A DNA stretch of 20,174 bases from DATEPR01 sp036503065. GTDB taxonomy: Bacteria; Actinomycetota; Actinomycetes; Mycobacteriales; Pseudonocardiaceae. Below the pieces are notes generated by a model that was not told the DNA's origin, did not search any database, and worked only from the letters and a program-made list of their open reading frames with translations. Shown in pieces: positions 8,726 to 14,802 of this stretch. A program made the position numbers and the translations under genes. The stretch spans positions 1 through 20,174 of the forward strand of contig DASXXM010000466.1 of the NCBI GenBank assembly GCA_036503065.1. The letters are read 5' to 3'. Every line of letters starts with the position of its first letter. Within the stretch, counting starts at the first letter, position 1.

Positions 8726-9406
8726 GTGCAGGTGAGACAGGGCGTCCAACGCCTGTCGGCGTTGGGAAACAGGCAGGTACTCGCGGACGGCGTCTACGAG
8801 CGCATCCGAGCGCTGATCATGAACGACGGAATAGCCCCCGGCGACAGAATCAACATCGACGAGATAGCCCGCGAACTGGACGTGTCCGGCACCCCCGTAC
8901 GCGAGGCACTGGCCCGACTGGAGTCCGAGGGCCTGGTCAGCCGCCTGCCACTACGCGGCTACCGAGTAACGGAGCTGTTGACGAGGGACGAAGTCGAGGA
9001 CATGTACGGCCTGCGGCTGCTCCTGGAACCCCCCAGCGCGGCCAAGGCCGCCGCGGTGATGACGGACGCCCACGCCGCAGAACTCCTACGCGAACTGGCG
9101 ACCTGCCCCGCTGCCCCCGCCGCCCCGCTCTACGATGACTACAAGGCACTGACCGCGCACGATGCGCGACTGCACGAGCTGATCCTGCGTATTGCCGGAA
9201 ATGAGGCAGTCGCGCAGGCATTCGCCCGAACGCACTGCCACCTGCACCTGTTCCGCCTGTGGTACAACCAGCCCACCGGCGAGCAGACAATCGACGAGCA
9301 CCGCGCCATTGTCGACGCGCTCGTATCAGGCAAACCGGCGGTGGCCCGCAAGACAATGACCCACCATTTGGAGACAGCCCGAGATCGGTTGATGGTACGG
9401 ATGTGA
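8726..9406 (+). CDS. GntR-family transcriptional regulator (FadR/FCD subfamily)
   Basis: 226 aa. The N-terminal winged helix (about 15-80) contains VYERIRALIM, IDEIARELDVSGTPVREAL and LVSRLPLRGYRV, which is the classic GntR pattern. The C-terminal all-alpha FCD domain shows the usual metal-binding set: D146/H150 in HDARLHE, H192 in DEHRAIVDAL and H213/H214 in MTHHLETA. FCD regulators bind small organic or sugar acids. Following the sugar operon directly, it most likely controls that operon, perhaps sensing an acid made by the enolase-family enzyme (inference). An ATG at 8705 is in frame, but GGGAGG (8715-8720) sits five bases before the GTG at 8726, so I prefer the latter. Confidence 0.87.
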   Translation: MQVRQGVQRLSALGNRQVLADGVYERIRALIMNDGIAPGDRINIDEIARELDVSGTPVREALARLESEGLVSRLPLRGYRVTELLTRDEVEDMYGLRLLLEPPSAAKAAAVMTDAHAAELLRELATCPAAPAAPLYDDYKALTAHDARLHELILRIAGNEAVAQAFARTHCHLHLFRLWYNQPTGEQTIDEHRAIVDALVSGKPAVARKTMTHHLETARDRLMVRM

Positions 9407-9571
9407 GCAGAAGGCGGATTCGCCGGAGCGGTGGTCGATGCCGGCTGCGGCACCGGCGAGAACGCGCCGCACATCGCCTCGCTGGGCTTGTCGGTCCTGG
9501 GCGTCGATGTGGCCAAGCCAGCTCTGGGATCACCAGGCTATAGAATATATGCTATGTCGTACAGTCTATAG
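9407..9571 (+). pseudogene. Remnant of a class I SAM-dependent methyltransferase
   Basis: In the frame that follows the GntR stop codon, the translation contains VVDAGCGTGENAPHIASLG and then LSVLGVDVAKPAL. This is methyltransferase motif I (DAGCGTG) plus the following helix and the motif II acidic strand (GVDVA), as in small actinobacterial methyltransferases. Similarity stops abruptly after AKPAL at about 9525; the frame then runs into AT-rich sequence and a TAG. There is no upstream part, no clear start codon with a ribosome site, and no downstream substrate domain, so only about 40 codons of a normal 200-260 remain. I read it as a truncated, non-functional fragment left by a deletion or insertion. 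Confidence 0.6.
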
Positions 9572-9578
9572 CATATAG
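9538..9578. repeat. AT-rich inverted repeat at the methyltransferase breakpoint
   Basis: TATATGCTAT (9546-9555) and ATAGCATATA (9568-9577) form a perfect 10-bp inverted repeat with a 12-base spacer. CTAT also recurs at exact 14-base steps (9538, 9552, 9566). Such AT-rich symmetry is unusual in this GC-rich DNA. It lies between the ends of the convergent GntR and P450 genes, so it could be a shared terminator, a protein-binding site of a lost gene, or a recombination scar. Confidence 0.5.
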
Positions 9579-9592
9579 CGATTCAGCCAAGG

Positions 9593-10777
9593 TCAGACGG
9601 TCACGAACAGTGTGGTGAGGCGCCAGGTTCCGGGATCTGGGACGCGCCGAGCGCCGCCGTCGGCCAGCGCGAGGGCGGGGAAGCGTCGTAGTAGTACCGC
9701 GAGTGCGACCTCGGTCTGGACGCGTGCCAGCGCCGCGCCGAGACAGAAATGCGGCCCATGTGCGTATCCCAGGTGTGCTGGCCGTCCCGCCGGGCGGTGT
9801 ATGTCGAGTTGCTCGGAGTTGGTGAACACGCGAGGGTCGCGATTGGCGCAGGCAAGCGCGGCGGTGACGGGTTCTCCCTTGCCGACGGGACGTCCGGCGA
9901 CGTCGGTGTCCTCGCGGGCGTAACGGGGCAGGCTCAGTAGTTGAGGTCCGCACCAGCGGGTCAGTTCCTCGACGGCGCCGGGCATGCGGCTTTCGTCGGC
10001 GCGGAGCGCGGCGAGCTGCTCAGGGTGACCGAGCAGGGCCTCGACGGCGTTGGCGACCAGGTTGGTCGGGGTCTGCCCGGCCAGGACGAGGTGCCAGACC
10101 AAGGTGACCAGCTCGGTCTCACTGAGCCGGTCCTGATCGTCGGCGTGGATACCGATCAGTTCGGAGAGCAGGTCCGCGCCCGGCTGCTGGGCGCGGCGGG
10201 CGACCGCCGTCACCGCGTCGCGCATGATGGCCGGGATGGCCTCGGCGAACGCGGGGCCGTGTCCGGTGGCGATGGCGGCTCCGTAGGTGCGCCAGGCGCC
10301 TCGGTCCTCGGGCGGGATGCCGACCAGCTCGCAGATCACGTTGATGGGCAGCGGCCGCGCGAAGTGTGCCAGCAGGTCGATCGTGCCCCCGTGGGCCTGC
10401 TGGACCAGTTCGTCGAGCAGGGTCGCCACGATGCGCGTGATACGCGGCCGGCACTCCGCGGCGCGACGGGCGGTGAACGAGGGCGAGACGAGCCGGCGCA
10501 GCCGGGTGTGCTCGGGCCCGTCCATCTCCTGCATGGTCCGCATGTACTTCTGGCAATGCTCGGGCACCTCCGGACGCAGGTAGCTCTCCGCGCTGAGCTC
10601 GAACCGGGGATCGGCCAGCATCGCCTTCGCATCCTCGTACCGGGTGACCGCCCACATCGCGCCGAACCCCGGTGTCACCAGTCGCGCGAGTGGGCTGCGT
10701 TCGCGCGCCGCTCCGTACGCGGTGAAAGGGTTCCGTAGGACGGCGGAATCGGACAGGTCGATTTCGGGGATCTCCAC
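9593..10777 (-). CDS. Cytochrome P450 with atypical I-helix
   Basis: 394 aa, usual size for a soluble bacterial P450. Visible motifs are the C-helix DGPEHTRLRRLVSPSF, ExxR (E271-R274 in EELTR), ANRDP, and the heme loop GYAHGPHFCLG with axial Cys345. It needs ferredoxin partners encoded elsewhere and would hydroxylate or couple a small molecule; the substrate is unknown. The I-helix reads LVLAGQTPTNL (233-238 AGQTPT) where most P450s have AGxE/DTT, so both the acid and the alcohol residues are altered. A GTG at 10783 is in frame, but GGAG (bases 10786-10783 on the minus strand) lies five bases before the GTG at 10777, which I take as start. It is divergent from the TetR gene, its likely regulator. 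Confidence 0.9.
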   Translation of the reverse strand: MEIPEIDLSDSAVLRNPFTAYGAARERSPLARLVTPGFGAMWAVTRYEDAKAMLADPRFELSAESYLRPEVPEHCQKYMRTMQEMDGPEHTRLRRLVSPSFTARRAAECRPRITRIVATLLDELVQQAHGGTIDLLAHFARPLPINVICELVGIPPEDRGAWRTYGAAIATGHGPAFAEAIPAIMRDAVTAVARRAQQPGADLLSELIGIHADDQDRLSETELVTLVWHLVLAGQTPTNLVANAVEALLGHPEQLAALRADESRMPGAVEELTRWCGPQLLSLPRYAREDTDVAGRPVGKGEPVTAALACANRDPRVFTNSEQLDIHRPAGRPAHLGYAHGPHFCLGAALARVQTEVALAVLLRRFPALALADGGARRVPDPGTWRLTTLFVTV

Positions 10778-10783
10778 GATCAC

Positions 10784-10836
10784 TCCAGATGGTTAGATCA
10801 GATGTTGAGAGTATCTGGATGGCGAGGGTATCCTGG
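10784..10836. promoter_or_regulatory. P450-TetR divergent control region with CAGAT half-sites and a candidate TetR promoter
   Basis: TCCAGAT (10784-10790) and ATCTGGA (10813-10819) are exact inverted copies. A third half-site CAGAT (10799-10803) pairs with ATCTG (10813-10817) over a 9-base spacer, a 19-bp symmetry typical of TetR operators. TTGAGA (10805-10810) and TATCCT (10829-10834), 18 bases apart, form a candidate promoter for the TetR gene that overlaps these sites. The left half-site overlaps the P450 ribosome-binding site. Confidence 0.5.
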
Positions 10837-10876
10837 CGCTGGCGGGCGTGGCAACGGTGGGCACCGAAGGGGCGCG

Positions 10877-11947
10877 ATGGTCCGGCTCAGCAGGGCACAG
10901 ATGCAGGAACACAACCGAGCCAAGGTGCTGACCGCCGCGCGGGACGAGTTCACCGAACGCGGCTTCCGTGACACCAGGATCGACCAGATCGCCGAACGGG
11001 CCGAGCTGACCCGTGGCGCGGTCTACTCCAACTTCCCGAGTAAGCGGGCCCTCTACTTCGCGGTCCTGGCACAGGAAGCCGATCAGGTGCCTGAGCCGAA
11101 ATACCCGCCGACGGCCAGGACCGCCGCCGACGCACTGGGAGACTTCGCGCGTGCCTGGCTGGCCCGACTTCCGTTGACCACCGACGCGCAGCGCAGCGCG
11201 ACGCGGCTGGGCCGGGACCTCCTGCCCGAGATCGTGGCCGACGAACGGATCAGCCGGCCGTTCGCACAGTTGACCGGTCTCACCGCGATCCTGCTCGGAC
11301 TGAGCCTGGAACAGCTGCCATCCCCGAAACAGGCCACGTCCCGCATGGTCAAGGCGGCCGAGATCGTCATGACGACACTGCACGGCGCCGGCCAGCTCAC
11401 TGCGGCCGCGCCGGGGTTCGGCGATCCCTTCGCCATCGTCCGCGCTTGCGAACAGCTCGCCGAGCTCGACCTAGGTGACGCCTGGCAGCCTGCCCACCTG
11501 CCGCACATCTCGCCGGCGCGACCCGTCGACCAGCCGTGGACCCCACCAGCCGCGACCGACGCGCTCCGCGATGAGCCAGCCCAGCTGGATCGCGACGGTG
11601 TCCTCGCCGTGCTCGGCCTGCACCGCCTGGCCGCCATCGAAGAAGCGCTGCGCGCCGCGCCGCCCGCCGCCGTGGTAACCGCGATCCTGGTCACCAGCAA
11701 CCCCGGCGAACTCGGCCCCCTCGCCCGTCTGACCATCACCGACCTACGCAATTGCCTCAGGGCCGCCGTCGCGCCATCGGCCTGGCCCCGCCTCCAGATC
11801 ATCCACGACGAATCCGGCGTCCTCGCCGCCGCCGCGGGCGTGTCCGCCATCAGCGACGCCACCGAAACCGCCGTCCGCACCCGGGCCGGCCGGATCATCG
11901 CGCGCGCCGACGGCTTCGGCGCATGTCATGCGGCCGCTTCCGCGTAG
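10877..11947 (+). CDS. TetR-family regulator with long, thioredoxin-like C-terminal extension
   Basis: 356 aa. The N-terminal TetR DNA-binding domain (about 10-60) is clear: ARDEFTERGFRDTRIDQIAE and AELTRGAVYSNFPSKRALYF. A ligand-binding all-alpha region continues to about 215. TetR proteins usually end near 200 aa; here a Pro-rich linker leads to a further domain from about 238. Its VVTAILVTSNP, LQIIHDESGVLAAAAGVSAI and TAVRTRAGRIIARADG resemble the strand-helix-strand order of AhpC/redoxin proteins, but without the usual active-site Cys. I infer that fold; it is not proven. The ATG at 10877 has GAAGGGG at 10866-10872, and the upstream in-frame extension lacks a good ribosome site. Divergent from the P450, it probably represses it and itself. 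Confidence 0.82.
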   Translation: MVRLSRAQMQEHNRAKVLTAARDEFTERGFRDTRIDQIAERAELTRGAVYSNFPSKRALYFAVLAQEADQVPEPKYPPTARTAADALGDFARAWLARLPLTTDAQRSATRLGRDLLPEIVADERISRPFAQLTGLTAILLGLSLEQLPSPKQATSRMVKAAEIVMTTLHGAGQLTAAAPGFGDPFAIVRACEQLAELDLGDAWQPAHLPHISPARPVDQPWTPPAATDALRDEPAQLDRDGVLAVLGLHRLAAIEEALRAAPPAAVVTAILVTSNPGELGPLARLTITDLRNCLRAAVAPSAWPRLQIIHDESGVLAAAAGVSAISDATETAVRTRAGRIIARADGFGACHAAASA

Positions 11948-11959
11948 TCGATCCGGATC

Positions 11960-11983
11960 GGGTTCCAGGATCAGTTCGCCCGC
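11960..11983. repeat. 24-bp direct repeat, copy 1 (upstream of the ATPase gene)
   Basis: These 24 bases, from GGGTTCCAGG to TTCGCCCGC, are identical to 13647-13670 inside the ROK gene. The match continues leftward as CGGAT in both copies after one inserted C in this copy. Read on the minus strand, copy 1 encodes the same AGELILEP peptide as ROK, then diverges. It is an isolated ROK fragment lying 13 bases after the TetR stop. Confidence 0.85.
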
Positions 11984-12005
11984 TGGCCCAGCAATCAGGA
12001 TTTAG

Positions 12006-12035
12006 GTAGAGTCGGTCTATGTAGAACGGATCTAC
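12006..12035. promoter_or_regulatory. Two tandem 15-bp palindromes just upstream of the ATPase start
   Basis: Unit 1 is GTAGA-GTCGG-TCTAT (12006-12020) and unit 2 is GTAGA-ACGGA-TCTAC (12021-12035), directly adjacent. The outer flanking G12005 and C12036 also pair. The second unit ends five bases before the GGAG ribosome site (12041-12044) of the ATPase. This is the layout of a tandem operator over a core promoter or of a 5'-leader hairpin; which one cannot be decided from sequence. Confidence 0.6.
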
Positions 12036-12048
12036 CGATTGGAGTCTC

Positions 12049-13497
12049 GTGGCTGGGCCAGTGTTCGTGGGGAGAGAGCGGGAGCTTGCCCTGCTGGGCA
12101 AGCGGCTGGCGCGTGTCGCGGACTCGGGAGCGGGGACCGCGGTTGCTATTCGTGGTCGTCGTCAGGTTGGCAAGTCTCGGCTGGTCCAGGAGTTCTGTGA
12201 CCGGGCCGGCATGCCGTATTTGTTCTTCACCGCGACCAAAGGTGCTTCCTCGGTGGAGGCCGTCGCTGAGTTCCTCTCCGGGTTGCGGGAGTCGACGTTG
12301 CCCCGGGACCGGGAGTTGGTGCCGTCCGTTGGTTCCGGCGGTTGGCCCGATGCCTTTCGTGCGTTGGCCGCTTCGTTGCCGGCTCGGCCGTCGATCGTGG
12401 TGTTGGATGAGCTTCCGTGGCTCGCCGAGCAGGATCCGGTGTTTGACGGTGCACTGCAGACCGCGTGGGATCGGTTGCTTGCCCAAAACCCCGTGCTCTT
12501 GCTTCTGCTGGGCAGCGATCTGCACATGATGGAGCGCCTGACAGCCTATGATCGTCCCTTCTACGGTCGGGCCGACAGTCTGATTCTGGGGCCGTTGAAC
12601 CCGGCCGAGACTGGTGCTGCGCTGGGCCTGAGCGATGTGGACGCCTTGGATGCTCACCTGGTGTCCGGTGGTTTGCCCGGCATCCTAAGGGCCTGGCCGC
12701 ATTCGATGCCCGCATTGACGTTTCTGGAGCAGGAGTGCGCGGATCCCGCATCGGCATTGTTTTCCGTACCGGAGTCGTCGTTGCTGGCCGAGTTCCCAAC
12801 TCCGGACCAGGCACATCGTGTTCTGGAGGCGGTCGGGGGCGGTGACCGGACGCACGCCAACATCGCGGCAACGGCAGGTGGCCGGCAGGGCCCGCTGCCC
12901 TCGGGTTCGCTCTCGCCGTTGCTGCGGCGGCTGGTAGCGGAAAAAAGGGTTCTGGCTGTCGATGAGCCACTGTCGACTCGCGCGGGAAAGCCGGCGTTGT
13001 ATCGCGTCGCGGACAGCAATCTACGACTGTACTTGGCGATTTTGCGGGCTGCCCAGGAACAGGTCCGTCGAGGTCGGAGTGCGGTGGCTTTCGGTCTTGT
13101 CGAGCGTCGGTGGGCGTCGTGGCGGGGGCGCGCCGTGGAGCCGTTGGTGCGGGAATCGTTGGCTTTGGCAGCTGCTGACGGGGTGCTGCCATGGGATTCG
13201 GTGACGGCGGTGGGCGGATGGTGGAACCGGCAGTTCGACCCGGAGCTCGATCTGGTTGGTGCGGACCGTGCCCCGGTGGCGCAGCAGATCTTGTTCGTCG
13301 GCTCGGTCAAGTGGCTGTCCTCGCCCTTCGACCACCGCGATCTGGCTGACTTGATTCGCTGTGCGCCGCAGGTTCCCGGGTTCGATGCGGATGGGACGGG
13401 CTTGGTGGTGGCATCACGATCAGGGGCCACGGACGATGTTCGCACTGCCGTCCAGCTGGTGTGGAGCCCGGGCGATGTTGTTGGTGCCTGGCGATAG
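12049..13497 (+). CDS. Stand-alone AAA+ (archaeal-type, DUF234) ATPase with C-terminal PD-(D/E)XK-like domain
   Basis: 482 aa, GTG start with GGAG four bases upstream. VFVGRERELALL opens the STAND/AAA-type ATPase domain. Walker A is GRRQVGKS (36-43) and Walker B is SIVVLDE (D120/E121). LLLLGSDLHMMERL, YDRPFYGRA and LSGGLP-like HLVSGGLPGIL are typical of the archaeal ATPase/DUF234 family. A winged-helix segment follows (SLSPLLRRLVAEKRVL, KPALYRVADSNLRLYLAIL). The last about 100 residues (FDPELDLVGAD ... FVGSVKWLSS) look like a PD-(D/E)XK nuclease core, but the E/D before X-K is Ser419, so cleavage activity is doubtful. The family's cellular role is unknown. It uses visibly more T-ending and TTG codons than neighbouring genes, has its own palindromic leader, and is bracketed by direct repeats, all suggesting independent acquisition. 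Confidence 0.82.
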   Translation: MAGPVFVGRERELALLGKRLARVADSGAGTAVAIRGRRQVGKSRLVQEFCDRAGMPYLFFTATKGASSVEAVAEFLSGLRESTLPRDRELVPSVGSGGWPDAFRALAASLPARPSIVVLDELPWLAEQDPVFDGALQTAWDRLLAQNPVLLLLLGSDLHMMERLTAYDRPFYGRADSLILGPLNPAETGAALGLSDVDALDAHLVSGGLPGILRAWPHSMPALTFLEQECADPASALFSVPESSLLAEFPTPDQAHRVLEAVGGGDRTHANIAATAGGRQGPLPSGSLSPLLRRLVAEKRVLAVDEPLSTRAGKPALYRVADSNLRLYLAILRAAQEQVRRGRSAVAFGLVERRWASWRGRAVEPLVRESLALAAADGVLPWDSVTAVGGWWNRQFDPELDLVGADRAPVAQQILFVGSVKWLSSPFDHRDLADLIRCAPQVPGFDADGTGLVVASRSGATDDVRTAVQLVWSPGDVVGAWR

Positions 13498-13502
13498 ATC
13501 GG

Positions 13503-14699
13503 TCAGCCGACGAGGCTGCGTGGTGCCTGGGTGAGGACTATCCCGGCCGCGCCGCGGACTTCGGCTCGGTCGCCGAGTGCGCCCAGGACCACCGTGACCT
13601 GTTTGGCCGCTGCTGGTAGGGCGTCCTGTCGGATGCCCTGGCGGATGGGTTCCAGGATCAGTTCGCCCGCGACGGTCAGGTCGCCGCCGACCACGATCAG
13701 TTCCGGGTTGAACAGGGTGACCAGCGACGCCAACGCGCGGCCGACCGCGAGCCCGGCGTCCTCGATCGCGCGCCGCGTGCCCGTGTCGGCCGCGGCGAGC
13801 AACCCCGGCAGATCGGCGGGTACCACGGGCTTCGCCCAACTGGACGCCAACAACTGGGCCACCGCGGGCGGACTGGCCACCGTCTCGAGGCACCCCCGAT
13901 TACCGCACCGGCAGATCAGACCGGAAGCAAGAGACGGCAGATGCCCGATCTCCCCGACCAACCCACCGGAACCGAGCAACAACCGACCATCGGACACGAT
14001 GCCGGCACCGATACCGGCGGACAGCCGGACATACACCATGTTGTCCGTACCCCGACCAGCCCCGTAGAGCCGCTCGGCCAGCGCCCCGGCATTGGCATCA
14101 TTGATCATCTGAGTGGACAGCCCGGTCCGGCGTGACAACTCGACAGCGGGCCGGACCCCGGACCACCCGGGCATGATGCTCTCCGCCCGCAACGTCCCGG
14201 ACACCCGATCCACCGGCGACGCGATGCCGGCACCGATCCCCAGCACCCGCTCCCGATCAACCCCGGTCTCCTGCAACGCGCGATCCACGAAGGAGGCGAC
14301 CAGCGAGAGCGTCTCCTCGGGCGCGTGATCGACTTCCCGGGTCTCGGCGTGATGCCAGACCGGCGTACCGGACAGGTCACACAACGCCACCCCGACGTGC
14401 TGGTGCCCGATATCGGCGCCAACGGCATAGCCGGCCGACGGCACCAACGACAACCAGTGCGCGGGCCGCCCGGTGCGCCGCGCCTCCAGCGGGTCAGGAC
14501 CGTCGTACTCCTGGACGAGACCGAGATCCGTCAGCTCGGCGATCAGCGCGGTTACCGTGGCCCTGGCCAGGCCGGTCATCCGGACCAGTTCCGGCCGGCT
14601 GGCCCGCGAGGTCTCGTGCAACGCCCGCAGGACCCGCAGGCGTCCGACTTCCCGCAGGTTCGGCGGCGTCGGCTCAGCAGGCTCGTCGGTCAACCGCAT
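13503..14699 (-). CDS. ROK-family transcriptional regulator (NagC/XylR type)
   Basis: 398 aa. The N-terminal winged helix (about 17-65; LRVLRALHETSRASRPELVRMTGLARATVTALIAEL) is followed by a ROK sugar-kinase-like domain. That domain shows VGADIGHQHVGVAL, ND-containing INDANAGALAE, GEIGHLPS (His253) and the zinc motif CRCGNRGCLE (C263, C265, C270). The N-terminal DNA-binding domain marks it as a regulator rather than a kinase; these proteins bind a sugar or sugar phosphate and release their operator. The start is secured by GGAGGTG five bases upstream. It lies downstream of the GH3 gene in the same direction but beyond a strong hairpin, so it may have its own promoter. Its 3' end converges with the ATPase (five bases between stops). 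Codons 344-351 hold copy 2 of the direct repeat. Confidence 0.9.
   Translation of the reverse strand: MRLTDEPAEPTPPNLREVGRLRVLRALHETSRASRPELVRMTGLARATVTALIAELTDLGLVQEYDGPDPLEARRTGRPAHWLSLVPSAGYAVGADIGHQHVGVALCDLSGTPVWHHAETREVDHAPEETLSLVASFVDRALQETGVDRERVLGIGAGIASPVDRVSGTLRAESIMPGWSGVRPAVELSRRTGLSTQMINDANAGALAERLYGAGRGTDNMVYVRLSAGIGAGIVSDGRLLLGSGGLVGEIGHLPSLASGLICRCGNRGCLETVASPPAVAQLLASSWAKPVVPADLPGLLAAADTGTRRAIEDAGLAVGRALASLVTLFNPELIVVGGDLTVAGELILEPIRQGIRQDALPAAAKQVTVVLGALGDRAEVRGAAGIVLTQAPRSLVG
13647..13670. repeat. 24-bp direct repeat, copy 2 (inside the ROK gene)
   Basis: Identical to 11960-11983 and in the same orientation. On the minus strand it encodes exactly AGELILEP (ROK residues 344-351). 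The two copies bracket about 1.66 kb that contains the tandem palindromes, the whole ATPase gene and the last 48 codons of ROK (including stop). Confidence 0.85.
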
Positions 14700-14732
14700 C
14701 TGATCACCTCCCGAACCTCAGTGTAAGCAGGG

Positions 14733-14768
14733 GCCGGCCCAGCGAGGCGGCGTCCTCGCCGGGCCGGC
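14733..14768 (-). terminator. Strong stem-loop between GH3 and ROK genes
   Basis: GCCGGCCC (14733-14740) pairs with GGGCCGGC (14761-14768). After one A/C mismatch, GCGAGG (14742-14747) pairs with CCTCGC (14754-14759) around a six-base loop. The 14 paired bases, nearly all G/C, lie 35 bases after the GH3 stop on the minus strand. There is no T-run. It probably ends or attenuates the GH3 transcript before ROK. Confidence 0.65.
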
Positions 14769-14802
14769 GGTCATTCCGTGTCTGCGCGCGATGTCGTGGT
14801 GG

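Noticed and set aside
10802..10876. Upstream in-frame start for the TetR protein
   Set aside because: The extension is Gly/Arg-rich, has no ribosome site, and would start inside the candidate operator/promoter; the ATG at 10877 has GAAGGGG upstream.
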